Origin: Chondrosia reniformis
Taxonomy: Eukaryota; Porifera; Demospongiae; Chondrillida; Chondrillidae
Direction of reading: 5' to 3'
Assembly (NCBI GenBank): GCA_947172415.1
Contig: OX359200.1
Location: 7,262,001 to 7,326,000, forward strand
DNA length: 64,000 nucleotides
Shown in pieces: positions 34,585 through 46,645 of the stretch. Every line of letters starts with the position of its first letter. Within the stretch, counting starts at the first letter, position 1. Both the position numbers and the translations under genes were made by a program. The notes below the pieces were generated by a model, which was not told where the DNA came from, made no database searches, and worked only from the letters and a program-made list of their open reading frames with translations.

Positions 34585-37500
34585 ATGTCGACAACTCAGA
34601 AGTATAGCATTTTTGACATAGAGGACTTTGTTCACCACGTATCAGTGAAGAAGAAGGAAAACGGTAGAAATTGTCTCGACCAGGTAAATCTATATATAGT
34701 ACGTTAGTTGGTGGCCGCGCGTACGTACGTATGTATATAACAGATCGTGTACTCTATCGCCTATAATGTTTGGTTAACAACAAGGATAAGATTCCTTTAC
34801 AAATGGGTGTTCGGAGCTGTGACTATTACCATTAAAATCCGATCTAAGACTACTAAAATTATTAAACGTTTGAAGCGTATAATCAAGTAAAGGTGATTAA
34901 TCGAAGGAATAATTTTTTAAAAACAATTAGTTATCAGAAAGTTAATATTACGTATGTGGTACATGAGGTGGTTTACCGAGCTAGACTTGTAGGATTCCCT
35001 TTCATTCAACCTTGGTCATGGTTTCCGACCCGCAAATCATATAATATCCTGTCTTTACAAAGTTATTTGGTCAGGGGAGACGTGCCATTCATGTATGTTA
35101 TAGGTGTGGTTTGGTACAATGGATTTACTGTATATATGCTTAAATGATTAACTGATTGGCTGATTGATTGTTTAAATCTATCGAATCGAGGAATTCACGG
35201 ATTATGTAAATCACGAGGTTATAACATAACTTAGCGACCTTCATCAACCTCTTACATGTGGTAGTCAGAAGAGTCCATTTACCTGTAGTCAAAACTACAT
35301 ATTTTTATCCATCCTTAATTGAGCTTGCTGCTCATCAGTATCCTTTAAAGTATATAGTAAATCTAATACATGTCAGTCTACAGTGAATAAAGGTATTATA
35401 ATGTGTTCTGTTAGGTTTGTCAAAATTTGGGAATCTTGGAGAAGGAATACTTTGGGCTAAAGTACGTGGGGAAGCACGGTGAAAGACTGTGGCTCAACCT
35501 GAGGAACCCAATGCAAGAGCAACTTCCCCAAGGAACAACTGATCTGGAGTTACGAGTGAAATTCTTTGTCAAGCCTAAAAAGATCTTGCAACCACTTACA
35601 AGGTGTGTAATCATGAAGAGTGGCTAACCCAAATGTATCTTTGTTCAAATCCTGAAAATGAAGTCAATCTATAGCATTTCATAATAACCTTCTAAAATTG
35701 TGGGAACATTACTGTTGCACAACATACATGTCAGGTGCAACCATTTTGGAAGGGAAAACATTGAATGAAACAGAATCCGTACATGATGTATTTAGCCCTT
35801 AAAAATCGATTTCAAGTTGTATGGAAATGTTTATAACAGTTTCAATATATAAAAATACAGAAGTAGTGAAGCAATAGATACACAGTATTACTTGGGCCTC
35901 TATCTCTAGTGTGCTTGTGCTTGGTGCATGCACACTCAAATCATATATTAGAACATATGCCATTTTCCTACATGCTATGCCTAATTAAAAAGCTGAGAGC
36001 TTTGGATGAAGATACAGGTGTCTCCTCTTCTTCTTCTACTTAACTGAGCCAGATAGCTGTTTCTGGGAATTCCACCCTGTATCAGTGATCCTGGGAGTCT
36101 TTGTCTTGAACTTCTTTGAATCCTTACACATACATAGATTATATGTATATATAATATGATGAGCCATATACATCATGTATGCACATATACGTATGTAATA
36201 TATATAAATAAGCATGTTACAAGTAATATGATAGTAGGGTGTTGATGTAGCAGTGGTTATATTAATATTCTATATAGTAAGCAAATTATTAGCATTGCTG
36301 TGTAAGTATAGATATATGGACATATGTCTCCATAAGAGGGTCTCTACATGCCACATATTGAGATAGGGACAAAGTGTTTATGAGATAGTAGTCATATTAG
36401 TATATGTGTTGTATTCACAAGTTCCTTGTTGACGCTGTAGATTGGACTATATTCTGCAACAAGTAGTTTTGACTTGTGTAAACTAGTCCATTACAATGTT
36501 TAGTCGTGAAGTCATTAATGTCAACATGCTGCTGGATTCATTTCTCATAATTTGTATATTTATATAAACATGTTATTTAAGCATTGCTAACTATATTAGT
36601 CTATGCTGCCATATCCAATTATCCAAAACAGAGAGGCTCTAACATATCATTTTCTCACCTAAGACATATCAAGTACAACAAGCTAAATGTCTGTATTACT
36701 GTTATAAGGATTTGATATTAATTATGCTTGTGACTGGACACCTATGACATGCTGGCTTGTTATTGTATAATACAGATCTCAATATACGTATAGTGTGATG
36801 AATGATTAATGGAACATGTTCTATTAATGGATCAAATTTATAGGTTTTGATACGTTATTTGAGAAGGTATTGAATTTCAACCTCTGCAACATCTACTTAA
36901 CCACACTATAGAGATAGGTGGGATGTATCCATACACGTACACTTGTATACGTAATGCTGTACATAGATACACTTATGAGACAAGAGATTCATACACACTG
37001 CCAGGAATGCATTTATCAGTATAGCAACACATTAAATGTGTTCCTATTACATATTAAATGTAAATCCAAAGGGATGGTGTAATATGAAGATGGTATAAGA
37101 TCTCTAGTATATAATTGTGCATATGAATGCCAACATACTGTCAAAGAGGTACTACTAGCTGTGAGTGCAAATGTCTTTCTTTGAAGACTTTGTGTGATAT
37201 TATCCTGTTCCTATTTCTATTGTGGCTCAAGGTCTGGGAAACAGGAAGGTTGTATGGCTTCTTCCCATCAGATCACCACTGAGCACTGCTGGGTCCTTAA
37301 AAACCTTGTGAAGCAACTCTGCAAGTGCTATTGGGGAATCCTATTGAATCTCTCCAAATGTGTAATTTGGAATTTTAATGTTTCCCAATAAGTTAGATTC
37401 TTCTCATAGCTGATAGCAGCTTCTTTAGTTTCTAAGATTTCCCAGTAATTTTAATTAACAAGTACATGGTTTATGTCCATATCAGTGAAATGCTGTTGCT

Positions 37501-39420
37501 AATTTATATACATACACTCTGGCTAAATGAACATATACAACTGTCTTATATTTTAATGTAATTGTGTTTGTGGTTAAAGGCTCTTAGGTACAGTGTAGTC
37601 ATGCAGTGGCGGCCATCTTATCATGAATTCCCTTAAGCATTCAATCGATCTGTATATATACTGTTTGTGTATTCTTCACTGTAGGAAATACTTCTACTCT
37701 CAATTGAAGGAGTTAATACTAACAAAGAGATGGCACATTGCAGGGGGGAACATGCATAAAGTAGCTGCTCTCATTCTACAAGTGGAGTACGGAGACTATC
37801 AGAGGGAACTGGAGGACAACTATAAACGTTTCCTTGGAGACCTCTGTGACACAGAGCATTCCAGTACAAGTGACATTTTGTCTTTTTATCGAGAACTGTC
37901 AGGCATTTCCAGCGAGCTAGGAATTGAGAGATTCCTGGAGGAGTCTTACAAGATTGAAGGATATGGCGCTGGACTGCACCAAGCCTGTAGTAGGAAGGGT
38001 GTTGCCATGGTGATCAGTGTGGGACCACAAGCCATTATAATTACCAACCAAGCAGATCGCTCCAAGACCAGGTAGGAATCCTTACATGTGTGAGAATCTT
38101 GTCATGTAGTTAACCCTTTGAGAACATACATACCTCATACTTGTTTACTGGGAACATGGAATAGTGCTGAAGCGAGCACATTCCTTCTAGTTTTTTATTT
38201 TATGTGGTGTGTCCATGACAAGGTAAATTATGTTTGTACACTTGTAAAGTACGTACAGTATATAGAAATGGGAAATACATTCATGCATTGTAGTATGTGT
38301 ATACGTACATACCCTGTCTCAGTGCACTATGACACGTCATATATACCCAGTCTGGCCTTCTATCATTTTACACGTTAACATTTATGAGAACACTTAATAT
38401 CATGTACATTATGTATATATACATGAGGTTTTGTCTATAATACTTATGTACACGCGTACTGTACATAATGTATATATACATGAGGTTTTGTCTAGAATAC
38501 TTATGTACACGCGTACTGTACATAATGTATATATACATGAGGTTTTGTCTAGAATACTTATGTACACGTGTACTGTACATTATGTATATATATACATGAG
38601 GTTTTGTCTATAATACTTATGTATACGTGTACTGTACATTTGTCTCTCATTCTGTAGATATGCCTATTGTCAAATAAGTTTCACAGCTTATCAGGGCAAG
38701 AAGTTTCAAATTGTATTCTCAAACAGCAGAACAGGAACACAGTCCCAATTACTGTTTACCCTTCAGACAAAGGCTTTTGCCTTAGCCTTGTATAGAGCAG
38801 TGACAGAATTCCATACATTCTTCTGTCGTGAGACAGTTGGACTGGGAGTGAGGAATGCTAGGTACAGAACCTCATTCTTCACATCTCTAAGAGGTTCAAG
38901 AGCTGATAGGTATTACTTTGATGTGCTAAAGACACACAAAGAGGTATTTGAAGAATTGTGGCCAGAGCTACACCGTTCCCCAATAGAGGAGCACAGAATA
39001 CTAATAAACACGCCTTCCCTACCAATGGACCTGCAGAGCCTTAGTCAACCCACCTCCGGAGTAGCAGAAGAGTACGTTACTCCAATGAGCGCCAGCTGCT
39101 ATAGGTTCCCCTCTCCACCAGTAGAGCCACCTCCAGACTACACAGAGATAGCACTGGAGAGGTACGAGCACATTTCTGGGAGTCCAGACCAGCAGCTAGT
39201 TAACCCAGTGGCCATTTTAACCAAGGCCCACCAGTTGGAGGAGGAACTGATAAAGATTAAGAAAGTCATGACCTGCCGGATCTGCGAGGAGAACCCTATT
39301 GGAGCCACCTTTTGTCCGTGTGGCCACACCCTCTGTTGCTCCTCCTGTGCGGCCAGATACCAGAGGTGTTTCGAGTGCTCCACCAAAGTTACCTCGGTGC
39401 AGAGAATATTACTGTCTTGA
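34585..39420 (+). CDS. MYLIP: MYLIP/IDOL-type E3 ubiquitin ligase (FERM + RING)
   Basis: Exons 34585-34683, 35415-35602, 37685-38071 and 38658-39420 join in phase (0, 2, 2) to 478 aa (the human protein is 445). The N-terminal FERM domain is clear: CLDQVCQNLGILEKEYFGLK, GERLWLNLRNPMQEQL and LRVKFFVKP (F1 lobe), GDYQRELEDNYKRF (F2), and a PH-like F3 lobe with a GVAMVISVGPQAIII segment. A C-terminal RING spans about 431-465, with Cys/His ligands CRIC, FCPCGH, CCSSC and CFEC. In vertebrates MYLIP ubiquitinates LDLR-family receptors and myosin regulatory light chain; the fly relative Dnr1 restrains caspase/IMD signalling. FERM followed by a terminal RING is diagnostic. It is convergent with USP10 (stop codons 550 bp apart). 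Confidence 0.95.
35603..37684 (+). other. MYLIP intron 2 (2.1 kb)
   Basis: AT-rich intronic sequence with TA/CA simple repeats. Nothing coding was recognised apart from the in-frame extension just upstream of exon 3 (37623-37684). Confidence 0.7.
37608..37619 (+). promoter_or_regulatory. YY1-like motif in MYLIP intron 2, next to an in-frame ATG
   Basis: The sequence ggcggccatctt is a strong match to YY1-type sites. It lies four bases before an ATG (37623) that is in frame, without stops, through the intron end into exon 3. It may mark an alternative promoter; this is inferred from sequence only. Confidence 0.3.
38401..38640. repeat. 57-bp minisatellite, about 4 copies, in MYLIP intron 3
   Basis: Unit landmarks are catgaggttttgtctagaat, acttatgtacacgcgtactg and tacataatgtatatata. 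Copies differ at gcgt/gtgt and ctagaa/ctataa positions. It lies between exons 3 and 4. Confidence 0.95.
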
Positions 39421-39874
39421 AGAGAACCCTTTTAGATCGTGTCATGTGTATGTGTGTATATACGTATATACAATCACATGTCCAAAGCTGTTTCATAACT
39501 GCTAACTGTACATATATAAAACTGGTATATTGAACCAATTCAGATTTCACATGTAACCATACGTACATATGCACGTGTATTTATGAGAATCTATTTCTAT
39601 ACATTACCTTCCAATTATTCACATATCGTATCTCATATACGTATGAAATCTCTTTGTTATATTGTTATTAAATATTGCGATGTATAACATCAATGACATT
39701 TGAAGTTGCGTGATTAAAATCTAAACATCTTGATAAGATCTCCACTACTGAATGAAAACTATTACTATAGCTAATATATTGTTACACTAATGTATTATAC
39801 TGTCGCGATCAATACATTGCAGCAACTTGAACAAACTCCTATTCATACAACTGTGTTACAGTATAATTGACAAA

Positions 39875-39880
39875 AATAAA
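39875..39880 (+). terminator. Possible polyadenylation signal of MYLIP
   Basis: AATAAA lies 455 bp after the MYLIP stop codon, in the convergent interval with USP10. No closer canonical hexamer was noted. Confidence 0.35.
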
Positions 39881-39970
39881 ATTACTCTGAAAATGCAACT
39901 GCCTAGTTATGGGTGTGACATGCGTCATAAAGTACTTTGTAACAACACTTATAAAAGGAAAAGGATTGGT

Positions 39971-42900
39971 CTATGGAAGGAGGTCGCTTCTTCGATAACA
40001 GAGTAAGTACGCCACCTTGTTCTTCTTGCTGTCCAGTGTCTGGCCTTTTAATACTCCTTCAACATTTATAGAAGTTAAGGACATGTCATTGGCATTCACC
40101 CATCCACCGCAGTGAGGGAGGTAGATGTCGCTCGTGTAGTGCCCTCCGGCTGCATGGGTCCCATGGTGATATACAACTACACACACAAACATACACATCA
40201 CTGGGCTGTGGTTGTGGTTACGCTATCTGCTCTATTGAACAAGAGATAAGCACTTCCAGGGGATCATACGAGGTCAAGGGTCACCTGTATTCCCGGAAGC
40301 AGCTGCCTAGCCCAACCGAGTAGGAAGGGAAGAGAGCCTCATCCTATCTAAAGTCTCACATTTTGTAAACAAGTTATGTTTATACGATTTATGGAATTTG
40401 AATACAAAGAGTGATTACCAGATAATCCATAACCATCCAATTCCAACACAAATAACCAAAACTCATTCAATGCATTAATCTCTCCCAAGTAATCTGCATT
40501 GATCAAGTGTAATGCAATCGCTATTGACTGAGGTAACCACAAGCCAGTCTCCATGACACATGACAAGTGTACCGCATGATAGAATATAATAGAATATTCT
40601 GCACGAGTAGACATTCATAGCTCAATAAACTAACCTCCTGTCAGATGGTACTTCCTTTGATCGTTACTAATTTTCTTACGAATGGGCGGAGCCAGTAGAT
40701 CTAATTTTAAATAATAAATACTACTTAGAAGGGTGGAACACCATCTTAAAGAGGATTATCCAGCAAAGCAGGCAAACACTACCAAACATATGTCATTCAA
40801 ATGCAGTACATTACATGTGACCACACTGCATGTATAGTACATTACATGTGACCACACTGCATGTATAGTACATTATCAAGGAAAACCACTCGACCTTCAC
40901 ACTTCCTGCCACTGACCTCTGGGTATGTCCAGTATAGCTGGGTAGTCGATCAGTTTCATAAGCTTCTGTGACCCTTTCTGGTCATAGCCAAATCTCTTCA
41001 GATGGAAAATCAGGATGGGAGGAAGGCGGGAGAGCGTAATCTTCTTGTGTGCTTCAACCTTCAGAGAAAAGAAAGGTGGATATTGCAATTACTGTTTCAA
41101 TTCTGCTGAAACTCAGTCAATATTAATTTAGTTCCGATGACTGAGAGAGCAACTATACCATTTCTCATGTAGTTGTGCTCTACCCTCAGCAAAGTATTAC
41201 AGCTTCAGTGGTATGCATTGAAAAATAACTTAATAAAGTTCACATGCAAAGGATGATAGAAAGATTCCACAACTGGTTTCTCAGAATATCACTATTCCAC
41301 TCAGTTTACAAGGTGGGAGATAAGAGGGCACTTCAAAGGACCATTGTACCTCAAGATATACTGTTACATTCACTCAATAACTTGTATTCATTTCTCAAAG
41401 CATATCTACAAATACTGGCACACGCAATTATATAAACAAACTACATTCTCTGATGATGATCTCATGATAGGACATGTTGGCAGTAAAAAAAATCAATAAA
41501 TAGATTACAGAATTCAAAAATGAATACAAAAATCTTTTTAGATTGAGAAGTAGCTCTGAATGTGGATTATAGTAATAAATGCATCTGAATATTAAGTGTG
41601 GTCTCCCATCCATGTTGCTATTGGCAACAGACAAACCTACCTCTATGTCTCGCTTGTCACAGTACAGGTCAGCGATGGTCTCCCTGAGAGCTAGCCTCTC
41701 TAAAGCAGCCGGAAGTGAGGTGACGTCATCAGCCTGCATGAAACAGAATTGGCAACAACTATTTAAAGTACTTGTCCTAACAAAATCAAGTTACTATAGA
41801 GTATAGATTAATGTGAGCCCATTGCCAGTTGCCAAGCAACAGGATATCTCCAATAACAAGTACTTTATAGGATCAGCTAATTAAGGTAATAATATCCTCT
41901 TTATGGCTCGTCTGAGTAACATGCTGCATCTCTAGCCCCCTGGTTACCATGGTGATGCCAATTACACATATTTCCCAGAGAAAAACTCTTAAAAATGTTA
42001 AAATAGTTTTCACTTTGTCATAATAATGAAAGGCAGCCATATTGAGCAGTGCTCTGGTAAGGTCTGGTATGCAGGATTGTGAACAGTGTTACCATTCACT
42101 GAACCACTCTGCTATGACTGTGTTCCTCAACAGAATGGTAAGCATTAAATGGAGTTAATCTGTAGCTGTCTGATTTACACACTAACATATACTGAGAGCA
42201 TGTATTTTCTAACAGCCAATCAAATTCACTGACTCCCACCTGACAAGTCACATGACTAGACAACCAAGTCACATGACTAGACAACCAAGTCACATGATAA
42301 GACAGCTACCAATAATATAGTGCTGTCACAAACCATCCTATATATCACAGGTGACTAACTTGAATGTCCAATGGAAGAGAGAAGAATGGTTCGGCAGTGG
42401 CTGATTCCTTGGACCCATGTTTCTGTACAGTAGACCACGTCTCTCCACCAAATATTTGAGATATCGGAGACTCAGTGAAGGACAACTGGAGATGAGTCAA
42501 GCAGACCTCATCACTGACAGGAGTGATGTCACAGGTTGGTTACCATGACGATGAACATACCTGTCGGGTAACTATTGACTTGTTGTTTCCTACGACCTGC
42601 TCCCAACCTCCTTCGTCATCGTCTGCCTCATCTTTCTCCTCCTCTTGAGAGGCGTGGCTAACTGGCACAACCTCGTCTGCAACTGCTGGACCAGCCAAAT
42701 CTGAGCAGAGGAACACAATTGGAGAGCACTCAATGCAACACAAGTATAGTCACTTGTGGGCTCGCTGTAAAGCGATGGACGGACCTTCCTTAACTGTGTT
42801 CAGACACTTGATCATCTCCTCGTGAAGGTTCTCCAGAACGAGCCCGAGGAACTCTTGTGCATCCTCCTGACGACCCTGAAATAATAGGGGGGGGGAAGAG

Positions 42901-45900
42901 GACTGAGGGACGGCTGGAATATGGAGACATGTTACATACTCTTGAAGGTCTGGAGAGGGAGGACTTCACTCTGTGTAACACTTGGTACACATAGTCGGGT
43001 GTCATGGGTTTTCCCCTCAACAAGTCCCTTTTCTTTTTTCCTAAAGTGTCACCATGACTCAAAGGGTCAGAGGTCAAAGGGTCATGACAGTGTAACTCAC
43101 CTTCCAGAGTTTTATCAATCAAGTCCAAGTCATGAACAAAGCGTGTCCTATTGGAGAGATGCAAGAGACAGTGATTGACTTGTCCATATACTTGATTATA
43201 TACAAACACAGAGATTTATTCCACTTATAGCTTATAGGGACTGAATGTTACATCATTTGGGGACTATCGCTCACATGCAGTCAATCATGGGCGTTGGACT
43301 GTCTACTGCAGAGGGTGGAGGGTTGGGGTCCAGTGACCTCAGCAGGTTGACCAGTGGCGGGCAAGCCAAGAGGAGTTGAAGTGTCTGTCGTCTGTTAAGG
43401 AATTGGAGCACGCATTACACAGTGAGTGACCGCTTGAGAAGTGAAGAAGATAATTGAGAAATATTAGGAACATTAGCCTCCCTCTATGCAGCCCTGAACA
43501 TAGTCACATATATTACTCAAAACCTATTACATCTTTACATCTTTAGGTGTATTGTGATAAGCAAACCACAACCATTTCATGGAATCAGTCAGGATACACT
43601 GTGCATGTAGCACAAGTTTCCACAGTTGACCAATCCTCTCGGCACCAGCTGCACCTCACGTTTATAACTGACACTGGAGGTCTTCAGGAGTTCTAGGTGG
43701 AGATACCGAACACATCTAACCAATGGAATGCTGTGCCTACCTGGGGCTACATCACCAGTAGGTACACACATAACAAACTTGCTACACACGAGAGAGCTAC
43801 TTACAAAGACTACAGATATTTAACTGTGGATCTAGTGATTTGCCATTATGTGTGGTTTTACAGGACCACTCACTTCCTAGCTCCCCTAGCAACCGGTTGC
43901 TAGGTTCCTCTGATTTGAGAGGAGTATCTTTATTCTCAGTGATACTAGTCCTATGAGAGGCAGCATCCGGCTCCTTTGGCTTGGTGGGCGTGGTCTGGGA
44001 GGGGCCAGTAGCATTGAACACAGACTGCCAATTCTTTTGTCTACCCCATGCCACAGGGCCTGGTGGACTAGTGGTACTCCTGGGAGCTGTTAGCTCAGTG
44101 GCACAGTTGGGAGCCGGTGGCCCGGTGGCATTGTTGGGAGCCGGTGGCCCGGTGGCATTGTTGGGAGCCGGTGGCCCGGTGGCATTGTTGGGAGCCGGTG
44201 GCCCGGTGGCATTGTTGGGAGCCGGTGGCCCGGTGGCACAGTTGGGAGCCGGTGGCCCGGTGGCATTGTTGGGAGCCGGTGGCCCGGTGGCATTGTTGGG
44301 AGCCGGTGGCCCGGTAGCATTGTTGGGAGCCGGTGGCCCGGTGGCATTGTTGGGAGCCGGTGGCCCGGTAGCATTGTTGGGAGCCGGTGGCCCGGAGGCA
44401 TTGTTGGGAGCCGGTGGCCCGGAGGCATTGTTGGGAGCCGGTGGCCCAGTGCTACTATTGGGAGCCGGTGGCCCAGTGCTACTATTGGGAGCCGGTGGCC
44501 CAGTGCTACTATTGGGAGCCGGTGGCCCAGTGCTACTATTGGGAGCCGGTGGCCCAGTGCTACTATTGGGAGCCAGTGGCCCAGTGCTACTATTGGGAGC
44601 CAGTGGCCCAGTGCTACTATTGGGAGCCAGTGGCCCAGTGCTACTATTGGGAGCCAGTGGCCCAGTGCTACTATCAACAGTATAAGAGCCACTTGTACAC
44701 GATAATACAGAGTGTTCACCTCTGTCAGATGAGCTTGTCAAAATTGAGTTTTCAGGTACACTCCCATCATCACTTGATAGCCTGTTTGTAGAAGCTTTTG
44801 GTGGACCAATTGAACGTCTGGAGTCACACTCCTCATGTAAGACCTTATTGCTGCTCAGCAAGTCTTGATCTTGTAAAGAAGACTTTCCTTCTCTGGTCCC
44901 TTTACTGTTTGATTTAAACTTGACATGAGTACCCTGGGGGAATGTTTCATATAAAAACTCCACACCACCGTCCCCCTCTGGAATAGGACCAGGCCTGAGG
45001 TGGACATCAGTGAATACTACAGAGTCACTGGTAAAGAAGACATCGTTTAGATTGTACAGCGGACTAGAAGGAGCCTGACTGCTACGAGTAACATTAGAGC
45101 TCGCTTGGGCAGCTGAAGTGTGTCTTGTGTTGGAGGTGGCAGTGGGAGGAGTGACTTGGGTGGGGCTGGCGATAGTCGACAGGCTGCTTTGTGCAAGGGA
45201 GACATCGTTTGTCCGAGGAACTACGGAGGCATTGCATGCAGCCGATGTTGAAGATGTTGGAGGTGGTGAAGATGTTGGAGGTGGTGAAGATGTCGGAGGT
45301 GGTGAAGATGCTGGAGGTGGTGAAGATGCTGGAGGTGGTGAAGATGTTGGAGGTGGTGAAGATGCTGGAGGTGGTGAAGATGCTGGAGGTGGTGAAGATG
45401 CTGGAGGTGGTGAAGATGTTGGAGGTGGTGAAGATGTCGGAGGTGGTGAAGATGCTGTAGGTGAAGACGGCTTAAAAACTGCTGCTTGTGCATTCAGCTT
45501 TGAGCTAGATGCAACTTTTGTCACATCGACATTCTTTAGGAGTGGAATTGGTGCATCTTAAGAGGGAGAGGGAGAGGAAGAGGGAGAGGGAGAGGGAGAG
45601 AGAGGAAATAATGGTAAAAAGAAAAAAAGAAAAAAGAAAGATTTGTACATACGTAAATCATCTAATACTTCACTTTTCACTAACTTCCATTTTTTTCTTC
45701 CGCTTTGTCTAAAGAACAACTTACAAGATTGTTTTCACTGCCAAAGGGAAACTACGGCCAAATGAATACAAATACTATGTAAATGTAGTTTTGAACACTA
45801 AACATTAAAAGTCATAAAGAAGAACTTACTTTCACAGCTTCACATTTCAAACTTGATATCTGAGCTGTCTCGTCGACATTAAAGTCGCCAAATAATAAAA

Positions 45901-46034
45901 CCTGCAAAAAGAAACAAACTTTGTCTCCTCCTGCCCCGACATCAGCTGGGCTACACAAGAGCTGTTGCCCTCTGCAGCTCTGGTGTGGGGCGCTTATTAG
46001 TGGCCTAGTACCTCACCTTGGAAAGATTGGACAT
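39971..46034 (-). CDS. USP10: USP10 ubiquitin carboxyl-terminal hydrolase (15 exons, 1034 aa)
   Basis: Exons, 5' to 3': 46017-46034, 45830-45901, 45685-45751, 43874-45556, 43598-43740, 43275-43384, 43101-43147, 42940-43040, 42785-42875, 42561-42700, 42360-42485, 41641-41733, 40917-41058, 40635-40700, 39971-40176. All phases agree. The USP core has catalytic Cys 657 (LVNCGNLCYMHS), His 979 (AAGGHYTSD) and Asp 997 (NAND), plus USP10 hallmarks GRQEDAQEFLGLVLENLHEE, WEQV..N.K.IVTRQ, SQIFGG, LPPILIFHLKRF and the terminal YRRSDLL. The N-terminus carries FGDF (10-13), the G3BP-binding motif, and LNAQAAVFKP (73-82), a PAM2 PABP-binding motif. Between them and the core is a long disordered region of Pro-rich repeats. 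The known role is deubiquitination of p53, ribosomal subunits and others, and stress-granule control. Exon 3 is tentative. An in-frame ATG 16 codons upstream could extend the start. Confidence 0.93.
40805..40876. repeat. 31-bp tandem repeat, 2.3 copies, in USP10 intron
   Basis: Two full copies of catgtatagtacattacatg followed by tgaccacactg in the intron between the exons ending 40917 and starting 40700. Confidence 0.85.
44090..44670 (-). repeat. 27-bp coding minisatellite in USP10 exon 4
   Basis: About 21 copies encoding the nine-residue unit NATGPPAPN, grading into SSTGPPAPN and SSTGPLAPN towards the N-terminus. The period is divisible by three, so copy-number change keeps the frame. All six frames stay largely open here, so the other-strand frames are artefacts. 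Confidence 0.95.
45246..45466 (-). repeat. 18-bp coding minisatellite in USP10 exon 4
   Basis: About 12 copies of a six-residue unit, SSPPPA or SSPPPT, between the PAM2 motif and the rest of the disordered region. Confidence 0.95.
45545..45603. repeat. GA-rich simple repeat at a USP10 splice acceptor
   Basis: Runs of gagagggagagggaag on the plus strand. On the gene strand they form the long CT tract just upstream of the exon 4 acceptor (exon starts at 45556). Confidence 0.8.
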
Positions 46035-46645
46035 GCAGGGATTGATTTGCGAACAACTCGTCACTACAGAGACACGAGGCATGCAGCGCAGAACATTACC
46101 ACGTGAATAGCAACTAGCACCTCGTACAGAACTTTAAAGGTAACTTACATAAAGAGACTATAAAATTAAACTTGTAAAGATGTGTTCTTCTCTGAACGTG
46201 TTAATGTAGCGCAGAAAAGCTTGCCCGATCGGAGCTTTCGAAGGCAACGCCCAAGCAAACACTATCTGACCGCCGCCATTTTACTAGCACTGTAGCAGGA
46301 ACATATAAGGTCAACCCGTATATAGCAACACGCACTATATTTAGTAAGTAGAGAGGACGACGTCATATATATACAGAACGAGCACACAATAGTACATGAC
46401 AGTCACACTGGAACTCTCGATCGTTTTGCAACTGAATTGGGCTCTCCTCCAGTCTTAAGCTTCAGAGTAGCCCCTGTGTCTTTAGTATAGAGAGTAACCA
46501 AGTAGTAGAGCTATATACAGTAGCTTCATGATGAGTGTACAATATTATTTTTGTATAAAAATCCAAAGGAAACATTGTTTCAATATATTTACACATAATT
46601 TAGGATGATTTATAAGAAAAGATGAATTTCAACTTGTGTACTTCC
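46035..46645. other. Intergenic: USP10 promoter and FHOD 3' flank
   Basis: The USP10 upstream region (with a YY1-like motif at 46272-46282) and the FHOD 3' UTR share about 610 bp. No other gene was seen. Confidence 0.65.
46272..46282 (-). promoter_or_regulatory. YY1-like AAAATGGCGGC motif upstream of USP10
   Basis: On the minus strand AAAATGGCGGC is a consensus-quality YY1-type site, about 240 bp upstream of the proposed USP10 start codon. The ATG inside it opens only a very short frame, so it is more likely a regulatory element near the transcription start. Confidence 0.45.

Noticed and set aside
34893-35147. 84-aa plus-strand frame in MYLIP intron 1
   Set aside because: AT-rich chance frame with no domain, between two well-supported MYLIP exons.
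43981-45561. Long plus-strand frames (GAGGPVALL, EDVGGG and similar repeats)
   Set aside because: Antisense shadows of the USP10 coding minisatellites.
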